DNA from: Deltaproteobacteria bacterium
GTDB taxonomy: Bacteria > Myxococcota_A > Polyangia > Haliangiales > Haliangiaceae
Assembly (NCBI GenBank): GCA_025353585.1
Contig: JANXOM010000035.1
Span: 1 to 64,000 of the forward strand
Direction: 5' to 3'
DNA length: 64,000 nucleotides
Numbering within the stretch: the first letter of the stretch is position 1; each line of letters starts with the position of its first letter. The position numbers and the translations under genes were made by a program. Positions 1 to 9,443 of this stretch are shown piece by piece. The notes under the pieces were generated by a model, which was given only the letters and a program-made list of their open reading frames with translations, was not told where the DNA came from and made no database searches.

Positions 1-1409
1 AAGAACGCCGGGACGCTGACGAACATCACGCGCACGTCGAACCGCAGCACGCGCTTGCGGACGAGCACCACCGCCAGGCCGATCGCGAGCAGGATGCCGA
101 GGCCCACGCCGCCGAGCCGGATCGCGCGCCGCTCCAGCACGGCCGAGGCCGCGCTCGCCCCGGCCGCCGCCACCACCGCGCGCGTCGCCGTCAGGCGCTT
201 CGCATCGGCCGCGTGGCGCGCGGCGGCCGCCGCCGGCGATAGCTGCAACAGCTCCGTCAGCGTGCGGCCGAGGCCGTGGCCCGGCGCCGGGATCCCGAGG
301 AGCGCGGCGGCCGTGGGGGCCACGTCGATGAGGTGCGCGTCGTCGGGCGTGGCGCCCGGGACGACGCCTGCCCCCGCGAGCACCAGCGGCACCGTCAGCA
401 CCTCGGGCTCGATGCCGCCGTGCCCGCCGCGGTTCGTGTGGCCGTGATCGGCCGTGATGAGGATCGCGTCCTGCGCGAGATCCACGTGGCCGAGCGCGTT
501 CGCGAGCGCGCGATCCGCGGCCTCCGCCGCCGCGCGGTAGTCCGGGCTCGCCCCGCCGCGCGCATGCCCCGCCGCGTCGACCGCGCCGACGAGCATCACC
601 ACGAGCTCCGCGTGCTCGGCCGCGATCGCGGCGCCGGCCTCGCTGAAGCCGCCCGGCCACGGCGCGTAACGCGCGTCGTCGAACGGCGACGCCAGGTCGG
701 CGTCCGGCGCGTGCACGATCGCGCGCGCGAACGTGTCCTCGCTCGCGCCTGGCTCGTCGGGCCGCGAGTCGGCGGGCAGGCGCTCCGCGGCGTCGTCGCG
801 CTCGTCGGGCGGCGGCGGGACCACGCGCACGCGCGGATGCACGCCGCGGCGCAGGAACAGCTGCGGCAAGACGTCGTAGTCCGTCGCGCACGCGCTCGCG
901 AGCCCGGCCGCGTGCGCGCGATCCATCAGGGAATCGAGCTGCACGGGGGTCGAGTGGTGGTTCGTGCGGACGCCGCTCGCCGACGGCGGCACGCCCGTCA
1001 GGATCGACACGTAGTTCGGTCGCGACCAGCTCGGATAGTGCGACTGCGCCTCCGCGTCTACGCCGCGCCGCCGCAGCTCGTCGAGGAACGGCAGCTCGTA
1101 CGACTTGTCCAGCCGCAGGCCATCGATGATCACCACGAACACCCGGCGCGCGAGCCGCGGCGTCGCCGGATCGTCGACCACCGGCGCGGAGAGCGCGAGC
1201 GCGGGCTGCTCTTGCTCGAGATCGAACATGAAGTCCGCGCCCGCCATCCCCGCCTGGACCGCGCCGACCCCGCCGAGCAGCAGCAGCGCGACCGCCGCCG
1301 CCACCACGCGCCGCGTCGGGGCGGTTGGCCCTCCCGTGGCGGCCGTGGCCGCCGGGGCCGCCCGGGCCCCCCGGGCCGCCCGGGCCGAGCGATGGGGCGG
1401 CGGGGCCAT
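1..1409 (-). CDS. Alkaline-phosphatase-superfamily membrane protein (type I phosphodiesterase/sulfatase-like), partial
   Basis: Reading leftward from an ATG at 1409, about 469 codons run off the window start, so the C terminus is missing. After an Ala/Arg/Pro-rich leader there is one membrane segment (about residues 35-53). The metallo-phosphatase core follows: FVVIIDGLRLDKS carries the first metal-binding Asp, SRPNYVSILTG resembles the nucleophile/substrate loop, and ITADHGHTNRGGHGG gives the DHGxH metal ligands. Another hydrophobic stretch (GGVGLGILLAIGLAVVLV) lies near the window edge, so further membrane segments probably follow. The family hydrolyses phosphate or sulfate mono/diesters, usually outside the cytoplasm. 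The substrate cannot be read from sequence. Confidence 0.8.
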   Translation of the reverse strand, partial: MAPPPHRSARAARGARAAPAATAATGGPTAPTRRVVAAAVALLLLGGVGAVQAGMAGADFMFDLEQEQPALALSAPVVDDPATPRLARRVFVVIIDGLRLDKSYELPFLDELRRRGVDAEAQSHYPSWSRPNYVSILTGVPPSASGVRTNHHSTPVQLDSLMDRAHAAGLASACATDYDVLPQLFLRRGVHPRVRVVPPPPDERDDAAERLPADSRPDEPGASEDTFARAIVHAPDADLASPFDDARYAPWPGGFSEAGAAIAAEHAELVVMLVGAVDAAGHARGGASPDYRAAAEAADRALANALGHVDLAQDAILITADHGHTNRGGHGGIEPEVLTVPLVLAGAGVVPGATPDDAHLIDVAPTAAALLGIPAPGHGLGRTLTELLQLSPAAAAARHAADAKRLTATRAVVAAAGASAASAVLERRAIRLGGVGLGILLAIGLAVVLVRKRVLRFDVRVMFVSVPAF

Positions 1410-1457
1410 CCCCGAGGGTAGCTTGGCGCCGGGCGCGCGGCATGCGAGCCTCGACGG

Positions 1458-2333
1458 ATGCCGCGCTGTGCCAGCCTCGGAGTCGCCAGTCTTGTCCTCG
1501 CGCTGGCCGCGTGTGGCGGAGATAGCTCGTCGGGCCCCGATGCCGCGCACGTCCGCCCGGTGGTCTTTGGCGGTGACCGCCCGGCCACGCTGCGCGTCCC
1601 CGCCGGCTTCGACCCGAGCACGTCGTACCCGCTCGTCGTCGTGCTCCACGGCTACGGCGCCACCGGCTTCCTGCAGGAGTCCTATTTCGGCATCCGCGCC
1701 GAGGTCGACGCCGGCCGCGCCTTCGAGATCGCCCCCGACGGCAAGATCGACAGCACCGGCGCGCAGTTCTGGAACGCCGACCCCGCGTGCTGCGACTTCG
1801 ACGGCACCCACCCCGACGACAGCGCCTACCTCGGCAAATTGATCGACGACATCCTCGCCGCCTATCCGATCGACCGCGCGCGCATCTTCGTGATCGGCCA
1901 CAGCAACGGCGGCTACATGGCCTACCGGATGGCGTGCGATCGCCCCGACGTCATCACGGCCATCGGTGTCCTCGCCGGCATCGTCGCGACCGACCCGGCC
2001 ATGTGCCACCCCAGCCAGCCGCTCGCCGTCCTCCACATGCACGGCACGGCTGACCAGGCCGTCCCGTACGCGATGACGGCGACGTACCCCGGCGCCGTCG
2101 GCAGCGTGACCCGCCAGGCGGGGTACGACGCGTGCGGCACCACGCTCACGCCCGGCGGCACGCTCGATCTCGACACCGCGGTCGCGGGCGCCGAGACCCA
2201 GATCTCGACGTTCGCCTGCACGGCCCCGCTCGCCGTCGAGCTGTGGACGCTCAACGGCTCGACGCACGTCCCGGCGCCGACCACGGCCTTCGAGCCGGCG
2301 CTCTGGGCCTGGCTGAACGCCCACGCGCGCTGA
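1458..2333 (+). CDS. Secreted lipoprotein esterase, PHB-depolymerase/LpqC-like alpha/beta hydrolase
   Basis: 291 aa. A short signal peptide ends in a lipobox (LALAAC, Cys19), so the protein is probably lipid-anchored. The hydrolase fold shows LVVVLHGYGATG (oxyanion region) and the nucleophile elbow GHSNGG with Ser149. The acid and His would lie in the C-terminal third (LHMHGTADQAVP and NGSTHVP). An adjacent Cys pair (ACCDFDG) and the GTHPDDSAYL segment are typical of the polyhydroxybutyrate depolymerase/feruloyl esterase branch. It probably cleaves an extracellular or periplasmic polyester or ester. It is divergent from the upstream phosphatase-like gene, with about 48 bp between starts. Confidence 0.85.
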   Translation: MPRCASLGVASLVLALAACGGDSSSGPDAAHVRPVVFGGDRPATLRVPAGFDPSTSYPLVVVLHGYGATGFLQESYFGIRAEVDAGRAFEIAPDGKIDSTGAQFWNADPACCDFDGTHPDDSAYLGKLIDDILAAYPIDRARIFVIGHSNGGYMAYRMACDRPDVITAIGVLAGIVATDPAMCHPSQPLAVLHMHGTADQAVPYAMTATYPGAVGSVTRQAGYDACGTTLTPGGTLDLDTAVAGAETQISTFACTAPLAVELWTLNGSTHVPAPTTAFEPALWAWLNAHAR

Positions 2334-2474
2334 CCATTGGCCCGCCGCCCTCGGCATGATATCCATCCAGTAACATGTGGTACCTGGGTTCCGTCCCGCA
2401 CCAGCCTGACGTCGTCTAGCGGTCGCGCTGCGTCTGCTCTCGATGACTTTCACGCTCTGGACTGCGAGGACCCC

Positions 2475-3902
<1,428 letters not shown>

Positions 3903-3965
3903 GCTCCGCATCGCGCGGCGCGGCCGCTGACCCCGCTGGCGCGGCGTCTGCACGGTGACCAGACC

Positions 3966-4160
3966 ATGCCGACCAAGACGCCGCCCTGGGACAAGAAGCG
4001 GCCCGCGGGCCCGAAGAAGACATTGTCCACCGCCGACAAGGCGCGCGCTCGCGCACGGGCGAGGCGCGCGGGCCGGAGCTATCCGAACATGGTCGACAAT
4101 ATCTGGGCGGCGGAGAAGTCGAAGTCGAAGTCGAAGTCGAAGGCGAAGGGCAAGTCATGA
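3966..4160 (+). CDS. Small lysine/arginine-rich basic protein
   Basis: 64 aa, extremely basic. The ORF has a Pro/Lys N terminus, a central Ala/Arg run ([20 protein letters not shown]) and an SK-repeat tail encoded by a hexanucleotide repeat. The stop overlaps the next start in ATGA (4157-4160), so it is very likely co-translated with the following gene. The composition suggests nucleic-acid or polyanion binding. No domain is recognised. Confidence 0.6.
   Translation: MPTKTPPWDKKRPAGPKKTLSTADKARARARARRAGRSYPNMVDNIWAAEKSKSKSKSKAKGKS
4116..4139 (+). repeat. Hexanucleotide tandem repeat (AAGTCG)x4
   Basis: Four perfect in-frame copies of AAGTCG encode the KSKSKSKS tail of the small basic protein and are followed by a diverged copy AAGGCG. 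Copy number changes would lengthen or shorten the basic tail without a frameshift. Confidence 0.85.
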
Positions 4161-4519
4161 CCGCGAAGCGGCGGGCGCCGCGGAGGGCGCCGACGAAGGA
4201 CCCGAAGGGCGGCCTCACCGCGGCCGGTCGCGCGAAGTTCCGCGAGACCGACGGGGCGCACCTCAAGCCCGGCGTGACGAAGGCCGCGAGCGCGATGTCG
4301 CCGCAGGAGATGAGGCGCAAGGGCAGCTGGGCCGTGCGCTTCTACGGGCGCGCCGGCGCGTTGCCGCCGCTCGTCGACGCAAAGGGGGAGCCGACGCGCT
4401 TCGCCAAGACGGCCGCCGCCTGGGGCGAGCCGGTCCCCAAGACGGTGGCGGCGGCGCGCGCCCTCGCGGCGAAGGGCCGTCGCCTGCTCGCTCGCTACAA
4501 GACGATCTCCGCGAAGTAG
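4157..4519 (+). CDS. DUF6321-like small basic protein
   Basis: 120 aa. The core is KDPKGGLTAAGRAKF, then LKPGV, MRRKGSWAVRFYGR, PTRFAKTAAAWGEPVPKT and AAKGRRLLARYK. This set resembles the DUF6321 family, which I recall from phages and bacteria; its function is not established. It overlaps the preceding Lys-rich gene by four bases. Both are very basic, so a joint nucleic-acid-associated role is possible, but that is inference. Confidence 0.7.
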   Translation: MTAKRRAPRRAPTKDPKGGLTAAGRAKFRETDGAHLKPGVTKAASAMSPQEMRRKGSWAVRFYGRAGALPPLVDAKGEPTRFAKTAAAWGEPVPKTVAAARALAAKGRRLLARYKTISAK

Positions 4520-4567
4520 CCAAGTGCGTGAAACCTGTCACGGTTAGGCGGCGTCGAAGCGTCACGC

Positions 4568-5785
4568 ATGGAGGTCCGCACCAAGCTCCGCATCCTCGCC
4601 GACGCCGCGAAGTACGACGCGTCGTGCGCGTCGAGCGGCGGCAAGCGCGCGACCCCGACCGGCGGCCTCGGCAACGCGACGGGCGAGGGGATCTGCCATA
4701 GCTACACCCCGGACGGCCGGTGCGTGTCGCTGCTCAAGATCCTGCTGACCAACAAGTGCACGTTCGATTGCACGTACTGCATCAACCGCCGCTCGAGCGA
4801 CATCGAGCGCGCCGTCTTCACGCCGGCCGAGGTCGTGGACCTGACGCTGGCGATGTACCGCCGCAACTACATCGAGGGCCTGTTCCTGTCGTCGGGCGTG
4901 CTGCGCGATCCGGACTACACGATGGAGCTGGTGATCACCGTCGCGCGCGAGCTGCGCACGACCCATCGGTTCGGCGGCTACATCCACCTCAAGGCCGTCG
5001 CGGGCGCGTCCGCGGCGCTGATCGCCGAGGCGGGGACGTGGTGCGACCGGCTCAGCGTGAACATCGAGCTGCCGACGGCGGCGGACCTCGCGTCGCTCGC
5101 GCCCGAGAAGGAGGTGCCGTCGATCCACGGCTCGATGACCACGATCGCCGAGCACCACGCCGACCAGCCGCGCCGGTTCGCGCCCGCCGGCCAGAGCACG
5201 CAGATGATCGTCGGGGCGACGGACACGACAGACGCCGCGATCCTGGAGACGGCGACCACGCTCTACGACCGCTTCAAGCTCCGCCGCGTGTACTACACGG
5301 CGTACTCGCCGACGCCGCGGGGGGATGCGCGCCTGCCGGTCGCCGCGCCGCCGCTCGGCCGCGAGCACCGGCTCTACGAGGCGGACTGGCTCGTGCGGCA
5401 CTACGGGTTCGCCGCGTCGGAGCTCACGACGCCCGAGGCGCCGAACCTCGACGCGGACGTGGACCCGAAGCTCGCCTGGGCGCTGCGGCATCGGGCCGCG
5501 TTTCCGATCGACATCAACACGGCGGACCGCGAGCAGCTGCTACGAATCCCCGGGCTGGGCGTGCGGACGGTCGACCGCATCCTCGCGACGCGGACCCAGC
5601 GCTCGATCCGGCTCGCGGATCTGGCCGCGCTGCGCGTGCCGATGAAGCGCACGACGCCGTTCGTGATCACGGCCGACCACAACCCGGATGCGCAGCTGAT
5701 CGATCGGCTGGATCTGCGGGTGCGCGTCGCCCCGCCGCAGCAGCTCGCGCTCGACTTTGGCGCGGCGCGCGGCGGGCAGCTGTAG
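4568..5785 (+). CDS. Putative DNA modification/repair radical SAM protein (TIGR03916-like)
   Basis: 405 aa. The N terminus (KLRILADAAKYDASCASSG) and the CTFDCTYC cluster motif match the radical SAM family that is consistently linked to uracil-DNA-glycosylase-like proteins. A helix-hairpin-helix DNA-binding segment (INTADREQLLRIPGLGVRT) sits near residues 315-350. The stop at 5783-5785 directly abuts the ATG of the next gene, so the two are surely one operon. The family is predicted to modify or repair DNA, but its reaction is unknown. The HhH supports a DNA substrate. Confidence 0.85.
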   Translation: MEVRTKLRILADAAKYDASCASSGGKRATPTGGLGNATGEGICHSYTPDGRCVSLLKILLTNKCTFDCTYCINRRSSDIERAVFTPAEVVDLTLAMYRRNYIEGLFLSSGVLRDPDYTMELVITVARELRTTHRFGGYIHLKAVAGASAALIAEAGTWCDRLSVNIELPTAADLASLAPEKEVPSIHGSMTTIAEHHADQPRRFAPAGQSTQMIVGATDTTDAAILETATTLYDRFKLRRVYYTAYSPTPRGDARLPVAAPPLGREHRLYEADWLVRHYGFAASELTTPEAPNLDADVDPKLAWALRHRAAFPIDINTADREQLLRIPGLGVRTVDRILATRTQRSIRLADLAALRVPMKRTTPFVITADHNPDAQLIDRLDLRVRVAPPQQLALDFGAARGGQL

Positions 5786-7150
5786 ATGCAGCGGGCCGAC
5801 GCGACGCCCGATCTGGACGCGTGGCGAGGGACGGCGCGGGTGCTGCTGGCGGCGAACGTGGCGCCGGCGGATGTCAGCTGGGCGGCGCCGGGCAGCACCG
5901 GGGTGCTGTTCGCGGATGTCGCGCTCGTCGCGGATCCGGCGGCCCCGCGCGCGCACGTGCCGGCGCGGTTCGTCGAGCTCGCGGCCGATGGGGTGCTCCA
6001 TCGCGAGCCCGGCGCGCACGCGCTCCTCTATCGCCTGCTGTGGCGGCTCGCCCACGGCGAGCACGAGCTCCTCGCGGACGCGGTCGATCCCGACGTGCGC
6101 GCGCTCGCGTTGCGCGTCGGCGCCGTTCGCCGCGACGTGCACAAGATGCACGCGTTCGTGCGCTTTCACGCGGTGGACGACGACCAGTACGTGGCGTGGT
6201 ACGCGCCCGATCACCACATCCTCGCGCGGGGCGTCGAGCACTTCGTCGCGCGGTTCCCCGCGATGCGCTGGGCGATCCTGACGCCGGACCGGAGCGTCGC
6301 CTGGGACGGCGCCGCGCTCGTCTTCTCGCCGGGCGTCCCGCGGCACGCGGCGCCGAGTCCCGACGAGCTCGAGGACCTCTGGCGCACGTACTACGCGTCC
6401 ACGTACAACCCCGCGCGCACGAACCCGAAGCTCATGCGCCAGCACATGCCGGCGCGGTTCTGGCCGCAGCTCCCCGAATCGTCGGCGATCCCCGAGCTGC
6501 TCGCGCGCGCCGCGCCGCGCGTCGAGGCGATGCTGGATCCGGCGGCCAGCGTTCCCGCCGCGCGCTCGCTGCCGGTCCTCGCCGCGGCCGCGCGTGGCTG
6601 CACCGCGTGCGATCTGTGCGGACCGGCCACGCAGACCGTGTTCGGCGAGGGGCCCGAGGGCGCCGCGCTCGTGCTCGTCGGCGAGCAGCCGGGCGATCAG
6701 GAGGACCTCGCGGGGCGGCCGTTCGTCGGCCCCGCGGGGCAGGTGCTCGACGCGGCGTTGCGGGCGGTCGGACTCCCGCGCGAGCGGATCTACCTGACCA
6801 ACGCGGTGAAGCACTTCCGCTTCGAGCCGCGCGGGAAGAAGCGCATCCACCAGCGCCCGACCGCGTCACAGATCCGCGCGTGCAAGCCGTGGGTCGCGGC
6901 CGAGCTCGAGACGATCCGCCCGCGCGTGATCGTGTGCCTCGGCGCGACGGCGGCGCTGTCGCTGATCGGTTCGCGCTTCCGGATCAGCGCCGAGCGCGGA
7001 CGCTGGGTCACGACGCACTGGGCGGACGCGCTGATGGTCACGCATCACCCCGCTGCGGTCCTGCGCGTCGACGAGGTCGACCGCCCGCGCTACGAGGCCG
7101 AGCTCCGCGCAGACCTGGCGCTCGCGGCGGCCAAGCTCGACGGCCTGTAG
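5786..7150 (+). CDS. DUF4130 domain fused to UdgX-type uracil-DNA-binding domain
   Basis: 454 aa. The N-terminal half is the DUF4130/TIGR03915 domain (signature LWRTYYASTYNPARTNPKLM around residue 205). The C-terminal half is a family 4/5-like uracil-DNA glycosylase with Cys residues for a 4Fe-4S cluster (GCTACDLC), motif GEQPGDQEDLAGRPFVGPAG and the UdgX-specific KKRIHQ loop. His355 in that loop corresponds to the residue that, in studied UdgX, attacks deoxyribose and leaves a covalent protein-DNA link. The partner radical SAM gene lies immediately upstream with no intergenic base. The fusion therefore probably marks or repairs uracil-containing DNA. Confidence 0.88.
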   Translation: MQRADATPDLDAWRGTARVLLAANVAPADVSWAAPGSTGVLFADVALVADPAAPRAHVPARFVELAADGVLHREPGAHALLYRLLWRLAHGEHELLADAVDPDVRALALRVGAVRRDVHKMHAFVRFHAVDDDQYVAWYAPDHHILARGVEHFVARFPAMRWAILTPDRSVAWDGAALVFSPGVPRHAAPSPDELEDLWRTYYASTYNPARTNPKLMRQHMPARFWPQLPESSAIPELLARAAPRVEAMLDPAASVPAARSLPVLAAAARGCTACDLCGPATQTVFGEGPEGAALVLVGEQPGDQEDLAGRPFVGPAGQVLDAALRAVGLPRERIYLTNAVKHFRFEPRGKKRIHQRPTASQIRACKPWVAAELETIRPRVIVCLGATAALSLIGSRFRISAERGRWVTTHWADALMVTHHPAAVLRVDEVDRPRYEAELRADLALAAAKLDGL

Positions 7151-7182
7151 CGAACGAGTAACCGATGTATTGCCGATGGCGA

Positions 7183-7602
7183 ATGAAGGGATTCGGCGCG
7201 GAGATCGACATCGCGGCCCCGCCGGCGCGCGTCTGGGCCCTGCTCACGGACCTGCCGTCCGATCCGACGTGGAACACCACCGTCGACAAGGTCGAGGGCT
7301 CGATCGCGCTCGGCCACAAGCTGAAGGTGTTCGTGAAGCTCGACCCGGGGCGCGCGTTCCCGGTGAAGGTCGCCGAGCTCTTCCCGAACGAGCGCATGGT
7401 GTGGCGCGGCGGCCTGCCGCTCGGGCGGTTCGAGGGCGAGCGCACGTACACCCTGACGCCGGCGGGCGGCGGCACGCGCTTCGCCATGCACGAGGTCTTC
7501 TCCGGCCTGATGTCGGGGATGATCGCGAAGTCCATCCCGGACCTGCAGCCTGCGTTCGACGAGTTCGCGCGGGCGCTGAAGATGCGGGCCGAGCGCGCCT
7601 AA
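7183..7602 (+). CDS. SRPBCC (START/Bet v1-like) ligand-binding protein
   Basis: 139 aa from ATG 7183; an in-frame ATG six codons earlier (7165) is possible. The N-terminal pattern EIDIAAPPARVWALLTDLPSDPTWN is the classic polyketide-cyclase/SRPBCC opening, with a later RFEGERTYTLTPAGGGTRFAMHE strand pair. These proteins form a hydrophobic pocket for lipids or aromatic ligands. The ligand is not predictable. The gene begins about 30 bp after the UdgX gene and is followed by a REP-like palindromic region. Confidence 0.8.
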   Translation: MKGFGAEIDIAAPPARVWALLTDLPSDPTWNTTVDKVEGSIALGHKLKVFVKLDPGRAFPVKVAELFPNERMVWRGGLPLGRFEGERTYTLTPAGGGTRFAMHEVFSGLMSGMIAKSIPDLQPAFDEFARALKMRAERA

Positions 7603-7626
7603 CTTTAACTTGGACTGCGGGGCAGC

Positions 7627-7827
7627 ATGCCTCAGACTCCGCCCATGACGGTGTCGCGCCTCCGGGTGGCCAAGTCCGAGACGCGAGAGATGGTGGATCG
7701 CGATGCCATCCACCCACGCTCGCGGCTGAGCGAGCCGACGGACTGGCACATGAGCAGCGCGACGTTTCTGGTCGCGTTCATCGCGATCGCGGCGGTGCTC
7801 ACCATCCTGGCCCTCGCGCTCCGCTGA
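7627..7827 (+). CDS. Possible small single-pass membrane protein
   Basis: 66-codon ORF with a polar N-terminal half and one C-terminal hydrophobic segment (SATFLVAFIAIAAVLTILAL). A shorter product from ATG 7750 would be almost only the membrane helix. Position 25 bp after the SRPBCC gene allows co-transcription. Nothing else supports it, so it could be spurious. Confidence 0.3.
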   Translation: MPQTPPMTVSRLRVAKSETREMVDRDAIHPRSRLSEPTDWHMSSATFLVAFIAIAAVLTILALALR

Positions 7828-7866
7828 CGGAGTCGCGGCCCCTCGGGCCGGCCCGCCCCCCGGGCC

Positions 7867-8100
7867 GGGGACGCTGTCACGTTTGTCAACTCTGGCTCGA
7901 CCGGAAACTGCAGCGATCACGCGTCCTTGACGGGGGACGCTGTCAAGTCTGTCAACTCTGGCTCGACGTTGTCCGAACTCCGGACGTTTTGCGCTCGCGG
8001 TCGACCCAGAGTTGACAAACGTGACAGCGTCCCCGGGTAGGACGGCGAGATCATTCCGAAAGCTTCGCGAGCTAGAGTTGACAAACGTGACAGCGTCCCC
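7867..8100. repeat. REP/BIME-like cluster: four copies of a 27-34 bp unit, two direct then two inverted
   Basis: The unit begins GGGGACGCTGTCA, continues with GTTTGTCAACTC and ends TGGCTCGA. Copies lie at 7867-7900 (+), 7933-7966 (+), 8001-8034 (-) and 8074-8100 (-). Copies 1 and 3 differ by a single base over 34 bp. The two outer and two inner copies face each other, so the whole 234 bp can fold into a nested hairpin. It lies between convergent genes, the usual site for REP elements. No transposase-like gene is near. Confidence 0.85.
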
Positions 8101-8120
8101 GTGTGGCGGGGCGGCGGTCG

Positions 8121-8477
8121 TCAGGTCAGCGCGTCGGCCCACGCGGCCTCGCTGAAGCCCACGAGCGCGGCCGTGCTCGAGACGGCGAGCGGACGCTTGA
8201 TCAGCTTGCCGTCGGCGGCCAGCGCGGCGAAGGCTTGGGCGTCCGTCATCGCCGGTAGCTTTGTCTTGAAGTCGCCCTCGCGATACGAGACGCCGGCGAG
8301 GTTGAACATCTTCTTCACCGGCACGCCGGCGAGCTTCGCCGCCGCCGCGAGCTGTGCCTTCGTCGGCGGCGTCTTCACGATGTCGATCGCCGTGTGCGCG
8401 ACCTTGTTCGCCGTGAGCCACGCGAGCGCCTTCTTGCACGTCGAGCAGTTGGGATAGTGATAGACGGTGAGGGCCAT
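8121..8477 (-). CDS. ArsC/Spx-family thioredoxin-fold protein
   Basis: 118 aa. It opens MALTVYHYPNCSTCKKALAWL: the CSTC motif sits after the first strand, followed by KTPPTKAQL and a typical KRPLAV segment before the C terminus. The family includes arsenate reductases and the Spx/MgsR regulators of unknown-function type. The CxxC redox pair fits a thiol oxidoreductase, but the lack of neighbouring ars genes argues against a dedicated arsenic operon. The start codon overlaps the start of the divergent AraC gene (CATG), so the two genes share a promoter region inside each other. Confidence 0.8.
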   Translation of the reverse strand: MALTVYHYPNCSTCKKALAWLTANKVAHTAIDIVKTPPTKAQLAAAAKLAGVPVKKMFNLAGVSYREGDFKTKLPAMTDAQAFAALAADGKLIKRPLAVSSTAALVGFSEAAWADALT

Positions 8478-9423
8478 GCCGCGGTTGTCCCATACCTCGC
8501 CCGGGATCCGCGACCTCGCGTTCCGCCCGGCGCACCCGGACGCGCGGAAGGCGGCGATCGGCTTCGAGATCTTTCCGCTCGCCGACCTCTTCCGGCGCTT
8601 CGCGAGCGGCCACCACAACCACGCGGCCGATGCGCCGCAGCGGCTCGGGTTTCACATCGCGTATGTCGGGTTGCGCGGGCGCGGCCAGCTCGTCGTCGAC
8701 TTCGCCCCGGCGCCGCTCGGCGCGGGCTGGCTGACGATCGTCGCGAGCGGGCAGGTGCAGCAGTTCGTGCCGGGACAGGAGCCGGACGCGTGGATGCTGC
8801 TGTTCTCTCCGGAGTTCCTCGCGCTCGGGGCGCGCGCTGTCGACCCGCTGCGCGGCGCGTCCATCCTCGCCGCGCGGGCCGAGCCGGCGCTCGCGCTCGC
8901 AGCCCCGGCGCGCCGCGAGCTCCTCGCCCTGTGCGACCTCCTCGCCGCCGAGTACGCTCGCCCCCTCGACGCGCTGCAGCCCGCCGTCCTCGCCGCGCTG
9001 CTGCGCACCGTGCTGCTCCACGCCGAGCGGATCGCAGCCATCGCGCGGGGCCCGACCCGGACGCCGGCGCCCGAGCTCGCACGCTTTTTTACCACGCTCG
9101 AGCGCGACGTCATGGCCACGCGCTCCGTCGGGCACTACGCCCGCGCCGCTGGTGTCTCCTCGCGCCGCCTCGGCGAGCTCCTCGTCGCGCACACCGGTCG
9201 CTCGACCAAGCAGCTCGTGGGCGAGCGCCTCGCGCTCGAGGTCAAGCGCCTGCTCGCGCACACCGACCTCTCCGTCAAGGAGCTCGCGGATCGGGCCGGG
9301 TTCGCCGAGCCCACGAACTTCGTGAAGTTCTTCCGCCATCACGCCGGCACCACCCCGCTCGCGTTTCGCGCACGTTTTCATCATCCGGCCACCGACGCCG
9401 CGCTCGCGCCAACGCAGCGCTAG
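8476..9423 (+). CDS. AraC-family transcriptional regulator
   Basis: About 315 aa. The N-terminal ligand-binding region starts IGFEIFPLADLFRRF and contains YVGLRGRGQLVVDF. The C-terminal AraC domain has two helix-turn-helices: VGHYARAAGVSSRRLGELL and LSVKELADRAGFAEPTNFVKFF, ending in the TTPLAFR segment. A GTG three codons upstream (8467) is an alternative start. Either start lies within or on the divergent ArsC-like gene start, so the regulator may control that gene as well as itself. Confidence 0.85.
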   Translation: MPRLSHTSPGIRDLAFRPAHPDARKAAIGFEIFPLADLFRRFASGHHNHAADAPQRLGFHIAYVGLRGRGQLVVDFAPAPLGAGWLTIVASGQVQQFVPGQEPDAWMLLFSPEFLALGARAVDPLRGASILAARAEPALALAAPARRELLALCDLLAAEYARPLDALQPAVLAALLRTVLLHAERIAAIARGPTRTPAPELARFFTTLERDVMATRSVGHYARAAGVSSRRLGELLVAHTGRSTKQLVGERLALEVKRLLAHTDLSVKELADRAGFAEPTNFVKFFRHHAGTTPLAFRARFHHPATDAALAPTQR

Positions 9424-9443
9424 CGGGCGGGCCGACCCAGCCG

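Noticed and set aside
276-1421. 381-codon plus-strand open frame at the window start
   Set aside because: Opposite strand encodes a clear alkaline-phosphatase-superfamily protein with metal motifs.
4720-7161. 813-codon plus-strand frame covering both DNA-repair genes
   Set aside because: Wrong frame: the radical SAM and UdgX motifs are in the other forward frames.
7867-8100. Interpretation as a CRISPR remnant or tRNA-like structure
   Set aside because: Copies change orientation and spacers differ in length without array order; no tRNA arm pattern.
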